DNA from: JBBDLF01 sp040879025
GTDB taxonomy: Bacteria; Pseudomonadota; Gammaproteobacteria; Pseudomonadales; Pseudohongiellaceae
Reading direction: 5' to 3'
Assembly: GCA_040879025.1 (NCBI GenBank)
Contig: JBBDLF010000039.1
Location: 1-64,000 of the forward strand
DNA: 64,000 nt
Part shown: positions 1 through 7,618 of the stretch, piece by piece
Layout of the letters: each line of letters begins with the position of its first letter
How positions within the stretch are numbered: position 1 is the first letter of the stretch
Notes under the pieces: model-generated
Told to the model about the DNA's origin: nothing
Database searches by the model: none
Seen by the model: only the letters and a program-made list of their open reading frames with translations
Program-made: the position numbers and the translations under genes

Positions 1-37
1 GGCTCCTGCAAAGCGCGGACCATACAAGAAAAATAAT

Positions 38-1360
38 TCAAACTGAGACACTACCCAAAATTGCGTCAGATTGACCATCATGATAACAACCTGCTTCATT
101 CAGAATATCCCAACTCATGATCGTGGGTTCGTCTTTGTATGCAACTCCGGTATAAGTGTTTACACGATTCAACAGGTAGGATACCCAGTTTCTGTAAGCT
201 TCTTTCATCTGCTCGTTTACAAAGAAATCTCCATGGCGGGTTCCACCGTACCAGATGACATATTGATTGATACCACCCCAATACCATTCCCAATTGTCTT
301 CAAGATTGAAAACGATCTTGATGCCTGCCTGCTTTGCCAGATAGATATAGCGATCCAGAAATGGCAGACCATTGTCCTGCTCGTTGTAAACGACCTGCTG
401 TGTATCAGTATCCCAATACTGATAGATCGGCCTGTGATAGGGGTACTCGCCAGTAATGTCTTCATCGTCAATATCTATTTCAACACCAAGTGTTTCCACC
501 GAGTCATCTCGCACTGATCCAGCATTGGAAGAACCCCATACTCTCAGGGCATTGACGCCAAAATGCTCGGCGTTCTCAATGGCGTATTCGAGACCATAAT
601 GGCTGTAGACCGCCAGGTGTTGTTGACCATTCGCACCGGCCAGATAGAAGGGCTGCCCATCCAACATAAATTGAGCACCAACCGTTGTGACAAACCCATC
701 CTCATAAATACTGGCCTGAGCACCCCCATCAACATGATCGATAGTGGCGATCAGATTGGTCTTGCCGTGCTCTACGCCGGTCAGAGTGCCATCCGCGCTC
801 ACAGTCGCTTTGCTCTGTTCACTCACATCCCACTCGGGTGTTTTGCCTAGTATTATCTGGTCATTACTGTTCTTTGCAATGGCATAGGCTACGGCTGAGG
901 TTCCAGCTTTAATCAGTGGATTGGTTAAATGAACCTCAACGCTGTCGGCTACACTTCCTTCACCCGCGACAGCATTTGGCACCGGAACCGCACTTGTTAG
1001 CAGTAAGCGAATCTCGGGATCTTCTTCGAGTTGGAGCTCCACATTGAAAACACCAAGCCCTTCACCATACAGACACGGTACCGAGAGTGTTGTACCAGAC
1101 AAAAAGCCGTGAATTTCATTGTTGGTGCCCGACAAGGCGTCCGCCCTGGAGAGAGATAATGCCGTCACTTCGGCATTGGCTTGCAATTGGATATCGAACT
1201 GACCGACCCCGATAAAATCAATATTGATGTCCAGGACACCATTCCTGACATCGAATATCGACATCGGGTACTCGTCACCGCAAGCCTCGAGGGCCATTGC
1301 CGGAGTGGAAAAGCAAGCGGAAAAGCAGCACAGTGCCCATATTAACCTTGTGATATTCAT
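38..1360 (-). CDS. Secreted GH5-like mannanase, C-terminally truncated
   Basis: A 440-residue protein with an N-terminal signal peptide ending near PAMA. A beta-rich segment follows, then an Ig-like (BIG2-type) segment at about residues 125-215. From about residue 225 there is the start of a TIM-barrel glycosidase, with FMLDGQPFYLAGAN, ALRVWG and DEPTIMSWDILNEAG. The Asn-Glu at about 421-422 matches the acid/base position of GH5 endo-mannanases. The reading frame stops about 18 residues later, so the second half of the barrel with the nucleophile Glu is missing. No clear continuation is seen in any frame of the 37 bases left before the window edge. It is either a frameshifted or nonsense-interrupted gene or a truncated remnant. 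The family assignment rests on motifs and is fairly sure; activity is doubtful. Confidence 0.7.
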   Translation of the reverse strand: MNITRLIWALCCFSACFSTPAMALEACGDEYPMSIFDVRNGVLDINIDFIGVGQFDIQLQANAEVTALSLSRADALSGTNNEIHGFLSGTTLSVPCLYGEGLGVFNVELQLEEDPEIRLLLTSAVPVPNAVAGEGSVADSVEVHLTNPLIKAGTSAVAYAIAKNSNDQIILGKTPEWDVSEQSKATVSADGTLTGVEHGKTNLIATIDHVDGGAQASIYEDGFVTTVGAQFMLDGQPFYLAGANGQQHLAVYSHYGLEYAIENAEHFGVNALRVWGSSNAGSVRDDSVETLGVEIDIDDEDITGEYPYHRPIYQYWDTDTQQVVYNEQDNGLPFLDRYIYLAKQAGIKIVFNLEDNWEWYWGGINQYVIWYGGTRHGDFFVNEQMKEAYRNWVSYLLNRVNTYTGVAYKDEPTIMSWDILNEAGCYHDGQSDAILGSVSV

Positions 1361-1814
1361 TCACACATCCTTTACTGCGGAAATTACTATTCTAGTGATA
1401 TTTCATTCGCTCGGCTCCGCAGACTAACTGCTTTGCAAGCTTGGAGCAAACCTTGATTTGGATGCGCCCTGAACATCCTGCATCAATTGAAGCCAGGAAA
1501 CAAGACCCGTTAGGAAAAAGGGGAGGACATTGGCGGAGTTGTCGAGGAGAAATGCCGGCCAGGAGGTATCGTGATGTTTTGGTATGGAAATTTTTGAACA
1601 TGGGCTTCTCTCTGTTGCTGGAGGTCGTTGCGGAATCGGGGTGAATCGACATTGATTCTACAAAGCCCCCACCGTGGTGGAAAGTCATGTTTGTCAATCA
1701 GGCTGTACGTGGTATTTTCGGTTCCTCTGGCAGGGCATGGTAAAAAGCAAACGCTTGCGATAAAGTTCGTTTCTGGTGGACCGGCGTGGGGTGGGAACTC
1801 AATGTGACTTGGCG
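1361..1814. other. Intergenic region, no gene recognised
   Basis: These 454 bases hold short open frames on both strands (about 100 codons on minus, 67 on plus). Neither has a convincing ribosome binding site or a recognisable protein, so they are not called as genes. No terminator or RNA gene was seen. Confidence 0.5.
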
Positions 1815-2321
1815 ATGAGCCCCAAACAGGCCCGCGTGATGGCGGCCTACAATCAATGGATGAACCAGCGCCTGTATGAAGTCTGCGCCGAGTTCAGCGA
1901 CGAGGAACGCAAACAGGACAGGCGCGCCTTCTTCGGGTCTATCCATGGCACACTTAACCACCTGCTGCTTGGTGACAAACTGTGGATGGGCCGCTTCCAG
2001 GCCCAGCCTTTTACGGTAAAGGGGCTTGACCAGGAACTCTATGCAGACTTCAACGAATTGCGCAGTGAGCGCGAGCAAACGGATGCCCGCATCATTGAAT
2101 GGACCGGCGGCCTGACTGACGACGCGCTGGCTTGTACGCTGCACTTCACCAGCATCGCCAACCCTGCCTCACGATCAATCGCCCTGTGGCTGGCCGTGAC
2201 TCATTTCTTCAATCATCAGACTCACCATCGGGGGCAGCTAACCACGCTGTTGAGTCAGTGCGGCAAGGACATCGGTGTCACCGACCTGATGTGGTTGCCG
2301 GACATTGAATCGCATCAGTAA
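1815..2321 (+). CDS. DinB-family protein
   Basis: A 168-residue protein of the DinB four-helix-bundle fold. Three histidines sit where the family binds its divalent metal: His49 in GTLNHLLLGD, and two in HFFNHQTHHRG near residues 130 and 138. The C-terminal helix HHRGQLTTLLSQ is typical. DinB relatives include thiol-dependent transferases and damage-inducible proteins of unknown substrate, so the exact reaction cannot be named. The frame is open further upstream, but the ATG giving MSPKQARVM is preferred because similarity to the family begins there. No strong Shine-Dalgarno is visible. It stands alone, convergent with the ABC operon on the other strand. Confidence 0.8.
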   Translation: MSPKQARVMAAYNQWMNQRLYEVCAEFSDEERKQDRRAFFGSIHGTLNHLLLGDKLWMGRFQAQPFTVKGLDQELYADFNELRSEREQTDARIIEWTGGLTDDALACTLHFTSIANPASRSIALWLAVTHFFNHQTHHRGQLTTLLSQCGKDIGVTDLMWLPDIESHQ

Positions 2322-2408
2322 CAGGAAGAGTTCGGCGGCCCGTAACATGGGTAATCTGGACTTGCGAGGCCTCGGGCAACCTTGATCAAACCGTACTCGC
2401 TGTCGACT

Positions 2409-2506
2409 TCAGTCGAACAGCCGCCGTACGTTATTGGCCCAAGTAGGGTCAATCATCATGTGGAAGGGATCGATACCGACCGCACCGGGAGGGTCGGGCA
2501 AGTTTA
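2409..2506 (-). pseudogene. Possible orphan 3' coding tail
   Basis: Downstream of the fusion gene, in another frame of the same strand, about 30 codons encode a well-formed C-terminus containing DPPGAVGIDPFHMMIDP and ending WANNVRRLFD before TGA. It has no start of its own and could be the tail of a deleted gene. It may equally be chance; I do not recognise the family. Confidence 0.2.
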
Positions 2507-5101
2507 AAAGAGCTTCGTGACAAAACTGTCTACCGCATTCAGTACTTCCTGCTCATGCGAAACGAAAATCCAGTGGTCTGCATCATCAATCACCAGCACT
2601 TCGGAGTTGGCGAGTTCTTCCCTGAAGCGCTTGATCTGCTCTGATTTTCCTGCTCTTTCCAAATCAAAGAGTTCTGCCATGACCTCTTGCGTTTGTGGAT
2701 CCTCAGCATCGTACCAGCGCTCCATTAACGAGGCGGGTGATGAGGGCACGGCGAAAATCCCCAGCGCTGGAATCGGAATGCGCTCGTACTGCGGAGCTTG
2801 CAACCCCATCATGACAGCATCCAGATAGAGAGAGTTATGTTTTATCGCGCCGGTATCAAAGTCGTAACTGGCCATGATTTCACCTTCAGGAATATTTCCT
2901 GTCACGCCGCGCGTTCGCAAAGAATATTGATTCGCTGCTTGATAGGAGGCGAATTCTGACGGGCGTGGCGGTGGTTTGCTCGGCAATAACGCATTCAGCG
3001 CGCGGTATTCAGGATTGGTGGGTCGGGTACGATCATAAGCGGCGTCGAGATATACCAGCCCGGCCAACCTGTCTGGGTAATTTGCACCCAGATAGCTGAG
3101 TTCCTCGCCGCCGATTGAATGGCCCACCAAAACCGGATGTTCAATGTTGAGCGTATCCAGAACCTGCAACACATCCTGCGAAAGGCGCGCGATATCGTAG
3201 CCGTAATCTGGTGTGCTCGAGTTGCCAACACCGCGCCGGCTAATGCCGACTACCGCATAATTCTCCGCCAGTTTTATTGCCAGATCATCATAGGAATGTG
3301 CGGTTGCGCCCAGGCCGTGCAGAAGCACCAGCGTCGGTTTACCTGTCGATTCTTCTGTACGCCAGTCCAGCACTTCAACACGCACGCCACGCTCCACCGC
3401 TACCGAACTGATCTCGTGCGGTGATTTGTCAGACCAGTTGGATTGTTCGACAGCGGCGAATTGATCAATGGCCGTTGGTGGACAGATCGCAGAAGGTCCA
3501 CCGAGCAAGCCGCTTGATTGCAATTGCTTGTGCATGATTCTCTCTACTTCGTAGGCAGTGACAATAATTACAGAGCTGTCTACGAGATTGGGTGAATCGA
3601 GAGTAAGTTTGTATTCCTTGCGACTGATTGCCTCCAGCCAGCCCGGTTTGAATGCAGGACGGAACGAGTTGTCGACGCGGCTATCGCTAACACCAACCAG
3701 CTCCGCCGAAACGAGAGCGGGTTGTGTGCCTTGCTTGACGCAGTCAATTTCAATGCTATTGGTTTGCGCGTCGACCTCGGCACGGCAACTACCAAGTTCC
3801 GGAAAATGGTATCGTTCGCCGTCGGTTTTCAATTCGTAACTCGTTGGTGACAACAACGCCAGATCATAGTCCAGAGTCAAGCGAGTGCTTGGGTCTGCGG
3901 CAAGGGCGGCCACTGTTTCACCTGGAATTAACCAATAGCTCGTTCCAATCGACGACATCGGTGCATAGCGGTTCAGTGCCCGGTTTGCCCGAATCAACGG
4001 CACGTCCTCAGGAATTGAATCAGCGCTGAAATGCCCTTGAACTCTGATGCGATTTACCAGCCAATCGATTCCAATATCCCGGGTTGTGTTGGATGGAGAG
4101 ATTCGTTCTACAAGCTGTGTGCGAAATCTGACAGGCGTTGCGATGGCCACAGTGTTGGGGCCAGCGGCGGTTAGAATCTCCTCGTACAGGCCAGCCTGAA
4201 CTAACAGTGGATTGGTCTGGCCGGTGGCTGCATCAGTTACTGGCGCGGCGGCGAAGCAGGCCTGCGCCTGTTCCAGCGCAACAGTATTCTCCAGCGAACT
4301 GTCGGCTGCATTGATCATTGCCTCGTGCAGCGCTATCGCCTGATTCCAGCCATAGATCGAAGCTGGCGGATACACAATCAAAAAGTAAAGAATCGTGCTG
4401 CAGGCAAATAGCAGGTAGGCCTGAAACTCCTTGCGCCGGCAATAAAGCAACCAGTAAACGCCCAGTGCAGACACAATGCCTACAAGAGCCATGGGCAATG
4501 ACTGTGCCCACATCATGCCATCTACATCCGTGCCCAATCCAATGCCAAAGCGCGTCGCCATTGGGCGGGTTAAATCCCATGCGGGAATCAGGAACAACAT
4601 AAAAACCAGAATTGTGAGGAAAATGGATTTGCGCAGCGTGGCGGTCAGCAGGGCGATGGCAAAAAACAATGGCACAGCCAATAGTCCAGCTGGATTTTCT
4701 ATCGTCAGTGCATAAGCAATCTGGGTTGTCAGTCTGTAATCATTGTTCAGGCTGACTATGAAACGGGATATAACAATGGGCACATAAACAGTGAGCAATA
4801 AAAAACCTGATTTGGCAACGAGCCAGTCAAGTCGCGCTATCGGGCGAGTCAACCAGTCGTGGTGCAAGCTGGTGGCCGGGTCCAGCTGAATCACCGAAAT
4901 CATCAGCAAGGTTGCCAGAAAATAACCAAGCCAATAAAAATTCATCTTCAGTGTTGCCCAAAACTCATGCTCAGAAGTGAGATCCAGCTCTGCAACTATC
5001 GGTTCTACGGCGAGCACCACGCATGCCAGAATTACCAGCGGCAACAAGCCGTGAAAGTCTTTCTTGATGATGGCAACAATTACTTTAAAGTTCAGTTTCA
5101 T
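2504..5101 (-). CDS. ABC transporter permease fused to alpha/beta hydrolase
   Basis: An 865-residue single open frame. Residues 1 to about 250 are a membrane domain of roughly six to eight hydrophobic segments resembling ABC-2 type permeases. Residues about 250-560 form a soluble, probably extracytoplasmic region that I do not recognise. From about 575 to the end there is a complete alpha/beta hydrolase: oxyanion segment LVLLHGLGATAHSYDDL, nucleophile elbow VGHSIGGEE with Ser near 662, and catalytic His near 843 in DDADHW. The start overlaps the end of the ATPase gene by four bases (ATGA), so the two are co-translated. The fusion could link export of a lipid, peptide or antibiotic to its hydrolysis, but the substrate is unknown. 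The domain calls are strong; the function is inference. Confidence 0.8.
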   Translation of the reverse strand: MKLNFKVIVAIIKKDFHGLLPLVILACVVLAVEPIVAELDLTSEHEFWATLKMNFYWLGYFLATLLMISVIQLDPATSLHHDWLTRPIARLDWLVAKSGFLLLTVYVPIVISRFIVSLNNDYRLTTQIAYALTIENPAGLLAVPLFFAIALLTATLRKSIFLTILVFMLFLIPAWDLTRPMATRFGIGLGTDVDGMMWAQSLPMALVGIVSALGVYWLLYCRRKEFQAYLLFACSTILYFLIVYPPASIYGWNQAIALHEAMINAADSSLENTVALEQAQACFAAAPVTDAATGQTNPLLVQAGLYEEILTAAGPNTVAIATPVRFRTQLVERISPSNTTRDIGIDWLVNRIRVQGHFSADSIPEDVPLIRANRALNRYAPMSSIGTSYWLIPGETVAALAADPSTRLTLDYDLALLSPTSYELKTDGERYHFPELGSCRAEVDAQTNSIEIDCVKQGTQPALVSAELVGVSDSRVDNSFRPAFKPGWLEAISRKEYKLTLDSPNLVDSSVIIVTAYEVERIMHKQLQSSGLLGGPSAICPPTAIDQFAAVEQSNWSDKSPHEISSVAVERGVRVEVLDWRTEESTGKPTLVLLHGLGATAHSYDDLAIKLAENYAVVGISRRGVGNSSTPDYGYDIARLSQDVLQVLDTLNIEHPVLVGHSIGGEELSYLGANYPDRLAGLVYLDAAYDRTRPTNPEYRALNALLPSKPPPRPSEFASYQAANQYSLRTRGVTGNIPEGEIMASYDFDTGAIKHNSLYLDAVMMGLQAPQYERIPIPALGIFAVPSSPASLMERWYDAEDPQTQEVMAELFDLERAGKSEQIKRFREELANSEVLVIDDADHWIFVSHEQEVLNAVDSFVTKLF

Positions 5102-6006
5102 GCGGCTTGATCCACTTTGATTTCGCGTGCGTCGCGAATCAGCACTTTGCTGATTTCACGCAAGCTCATGGATTCTGCATCAAATCGCACCGCGCCGAAG
5201 TGAGCGACGAGTTTTTGTTGCATTGCTTCGTAATTTTCAAATTTGGATTCAACCAACCGCAATGAATGGCCGCTGATTTCCGTCGAGAGCCAGCTTGCGG
5301 GCAGTTGTTGCGGCAATGCTTTTTGCGCGGAAAGTGTAATGTTGACTTCGCGAAAGCGCGCACGCAGCGATTCGATCGCTTCCTGGAAGTACAATTTGCC
5401 CTTGTCCATGAAGGCGATGTGACTGGTAAAGTTTTCAATTTCAGCCAGTTCATGGGAAGAAATCAGAATGGTGGTTTCATCGGCCTGATCCAGCAAGCCT
5501 TCCACCACTTCATCTCGCGTCAAGGTGTCCATACCACTGAGTGGTTCATCCAGAATCAGCAGCTTCGGTCGAAATGCCAGACCGGCGATTAGTACGGTTT
5601 TCATGCGCATGCCGTGTGAGAGTTTGCTGAGCATGCGTGATGGAGGTAATTCCATTTTGCGTCTCAGGTTTTGTTCCAGGTTCCGGTCCCAGTTCGGATA
5701 CAACGCACGCAGGTAATTGAAATACTGTTCGATGGTGAGCCGCTCAGGTAGCTCCTGATTCTCGGAGACATAGCCGATGCGTGTGAAGTCGGATTGAGAC
5801 AAACGCGTGCTGTCAACACCAAGTACAGTTGCCTTGCCAGAGTCGGCCTGAAGAATATTAACCAGTATGCGCATTGAAGTGGTTTTGCCAGCCCCGTTGG
5901 TACCTACCAGTGCAAATGCTGACCCTTCCGGCACCCGTAAATTGAGATCTTTCAGAACGTCGACGCGGCCGTAGTGCTTTGAGAGGTTTTCAGTGTTAAT
6001 GATCAC
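5098..6006 (-). CDS. ABC transporter ATP-binding protein, YtrB-like
   Basis: A 302-residue ABC ATPase. It has the Walker A motif GTNGAGKTT near residue 37, a signature region KLSHGMRMKT (a variant of LSGGQ), Walker B KLLILDEPLSGMD and the switch ISSHE. The C-terminal 80 residues are an extra domain often found in exporters regulated by YtrA-type repressors. It starts 11 bases inside the end of the GntR regulator gene and overlaps the permease-hydrolase gene by four bases, so the three genes form one tightly coupled operon. It should energise the fused permease downstream. The family call is secure; the transported compound is not known. Confidence 0.9.
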   Translation of the reverse strand: MIINTENLSKHYGRVDVLKDLNLRVPEGSAFALVGTNGAGKTTSMRILVNILQADSGKATVLGVDSTRLSQSDFTRIGYVSENQELPERLTIEQYFNYLRALYPNWDRNLEQNLRRKMELPPSRMLSKLSHGMRMKTVLIAGLAFRPKLLILDEPLSGMDTLTRDEVVEGLLDQADETTILISSHELAEIENFTSHIAFMDKGKLYFQEAIESLRARFREVNITLSAQKALPQQLPASWLSTEISGHSLRLVESKFENYEAMQQKLVAHFGAVRFDAESMSLREISKVLIRDAREIKVDQAA

Positions 6007-6400
6007 TGGATACTACCTTGAGGTTTTCCAGACTCCTCCACTGACTCTCGAGGGAGTCGGTGACTTCATCGAGAGTCGCTCCCACGCGGCGAGCTTCTAC
6101 AACCAACTGTTCGATTTCCTGACTCAACAAGCGTTGCCGATCACCACTGCGCGCTTTCGGAGCGGTAGCGACCACTGTGCCTTTGCCGGGGCTGGCGATA
6201 AGCCATCTTTCCTGTATCAAATGTTGCACGACTTTGTGAGCGGTATTGGGGTGAATCTTCAAACCGGATGCCAGGGTGCGCACCGAAGGAAAAGGTTCTC
6301 CCGGTTTCAGCTCCCCGCCCAGAATAGCTTTCGTCGCGGCGAATACCACTTGCTCGAAGATGGATCGGCTGGAATTGAGTTTAATTCTGAATGGTGTCAT
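5996..6400 (-). CDS. GntR-family (YtrA-type) transcriptional regulator
   Basis: A 134-residue short GntR regulator. The winged helix occupies residues about 5-75 (FPSVRTLASGLKIHPNTAHKVVQHL is the recognition region), followed only by a short helical tail, as in the YtrA subfamily that controls ABC exporters. The ATG at 6400 is preferred over a GTG 18 bases upstream because that GTG lies inside a perfect palindrome likely to be the operator. It is first in the operon with the ATPase and permease-hydrolase and probably represses it until a ligand, in relatives often a cell-wall-active compound, is present. Autoregulation is inferred from position. Confidence 0.88.
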   Translation of the reverse strand: MTPFRIKLNSSRSIFEQVVFAATKAILGGELKPGEPFPSVRTLASGLKIHPNTAHKVVQHLIQERWLIASPGKGTVVATAPKARSGDRQRLLSQEIEQLVVEARRVGATLDEVTDSLESQWRSLENLKVVSSDH

Positions 6401-6407
6401 ATTCGTA

Positions 6408-6434
6408 GTGTGACACACGTTACGGACGTGTCAA
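6408..6434 (-). promoter_or_regulatory. Putative YtrA-type operator with -35 box
   Basis: Immediately upstream of the regulator start lie a perfect dyad ACACGT-N5-ACGTGT (6415-6431) and an overlapping TGTGACACA palindrome (6408-6416). A consensus TTGACA reads on the minus strand at 6434-6429. No good -10 hexamer is found at 17 bases, so the exact promoter is uncertain. The position fits autorepression of the operon. Confidence 0.4.
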
Positions 6435-6543
6435 TAGACTTTTTCGATATCCTGGACATCAGAGTCTGATAGGGTTGCCCTCACAGCGCGCGCCCACCTG
6501 CTGTCAGCTGGGCAACTGTCGCGTCTTTTGGCATAAATATTCC

Positions 6544-6572
6544 TTGACAGATATATAACTATGATGGAATAT
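6544..6572 (+). promoter_or_regulatory. Possible promoter of the ArsR-SRPBCC pair
   Basis: A consensus TTGACA at 6544-6549 is followed after 17 bases by GAATAT. The AT-rich spacer also contains ATATATAAC, which could serve as a -10 for an upstream TTGGCA. The assignment is weak but the location, just before the gene start, is suitable. Confidence 0.3.
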
Positions 6573-6579
6573 ACCTCCC

Positions 6580-6894
6580 ATGACAACCTTCGCCATCCTC
6601 GCCGAACCCAATCGCCGGCACCTCCTGGACCTTCTGCGCACCGGCCCCAAGCCAGTGAACAACCTGGTGCAGGCCTTGGGCATGAACCAGCCGGTGGTTT
6701 CAAAGCATCTGCGCATTCTCAAGGGTGCCGGCCTGGTATCGGTGCGCGCGGAGGGGCAGCGTCGCCTTTACAGTCTGAATCCCCGGCCCCTGGCTGAAGT
6801 GGACGCCTGGCTCGAGCCCTACCGGCAGTTCTGGTCCGGCAAACTGGATGCCCTCGAACAGCACCTGGATGAATCCAAAGGAGAGAGCCCATGA
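6580..6894 (+). CDS. ArsR-family winged-helix regulator
   Basis: A 104-residue ArsR/SmtB-type regulator: EPNRRHLLDLLRTGPKPVNNL, the recognition helix MNQPVVSKHLRILKGAGLV and the wing VRAEGQRRLYSLNP. It carries no cysteine metal-binding motif, which places it with the metal-independent ArsR proteins commonly paired with SRPBCC (AHSA1-type) genes. Its stop overlaps the start of the SRPBCC gene by four bases, so both are made together. It probably represses its own operon; the signal is unknown. Confidence 0.88.
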   Translation: MTTFAILAEPNRRHLLDLLRTGPKPVNNLVQALGMNQPVVSKHLRILKGAGLVSVRAEGQRRLYSLNPRPLAEVDAWLEPYRQFWSGKLDALEQHLDESKGESP

Positions 6895-7466
6895 GCAACG
6901 AAGCAGCAAGCAACCACGCAGCAACAAAGCAAATGGCAACGCCGAAAACCGCCCTCGGTTCAACCCAGGACGCCTCCCGCTACGGCAAACTCGGCACAAC
7001 CCCCGATGATCAGTCCTACGTGGCATTCGAACGCCGACTCCCGCATACCAAAGACAAAGTGTGGCGTGCCTTGACCGACCCGGCCGAACTCAAGCGATGG
7101 TTTCCGGAAATCGAGTTGGAGCCCAAGCCCGGGGGCAAATACAGAATCGAGTTTGGCGAGGAAGGCGCGGAAAGCACCTGTGAAGGCGGGCCTGCTGTAC
7201 TCAGCGGCACCATACATCGTTTCGAGCCCGGGAAAATTCTCCAGTGCGGCGGCATGTGCTGGGAACTTGAAGCGCTGGATGAGCAAAGCTGTATCCTCCG
7301 CTTCACCGATGTGATCAACTCAACATGGGGCCCGGGGCAAGACCCCTTTACCAATTCCATCCTGGGCGGCTGGCACTGGTACATGGATGCGCTGGAAAGG
7401 GCGCTGCTCGGTGACAAGGTGGACCGGAGCGTGCCGGAGGTAGACTATTCGAAAGTACAGGTGTAA
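6891..7466 (+). CDS. SRPBCC (AHSA1/START-like) domain protein
   Basis: A 191-residue protein. After a low-complexity N-terminus rich in Ala, Asn and Thr (about 35 residues), the AHSA1-type helix-grip fold begins at SYVAFERRLPHTKDKVWRALTDP and runs through LKRWFPEIELEPKPGGKY to a long C-terminal helix WHWYMDALERALLG. Such proteins bind hydrophobic ligands in a central cavity; many have no assigned activity. It is translationally coupled to the ArsR gene, the standard pairing for this family. Earlier start points exist but the ATG overlapping the ArsR stop is best placed. Confidence 0.85.
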   Translation: MSNEAASNHAATKQMATPKTALGSTQDASRYGKLGTTPDDQSYVAFERRLPHTKDKVWRALTDPAELKRWFPEIELEPKPGGKYRIEFGEEGAESTCEGGPAVLSGTIHRFEPGKILQCGGMCWELEALDEQSCILRFTDVINSTWGPGQDPFTNSILGGWHWYMDALERALLGDKVDRSVPEVDYSKVQV

Positions 7467-7618
7467 CGCGATTGAACATATCGTCAGTGTCAGGCACGCA
7501 AACGCCTGGCACAAGGTTGATGCGGGTTGGGGACTGGCCGTTAATGTATCGCTATCCCTGAAGTTGTATTGAACACCTCAGTACATGCACTGCACTGGCA
7601 CTCACTCAACGCCGGCGC

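Noticed and set aside
1392..1697. About 100-codon frame on the minus strand and a 67-codon frame on plus in the same gap
   Set aside because: No ribosome binding site, no recognisable family, and the two frames overlap antisense; treated as non-coding.
6400..6434. Leaderless transcript for the GntR regulator
   Set aside because: The TTGACA box has no acceptable -10 hexamer at 16-18 bases, so the transcript start cannot be placed.
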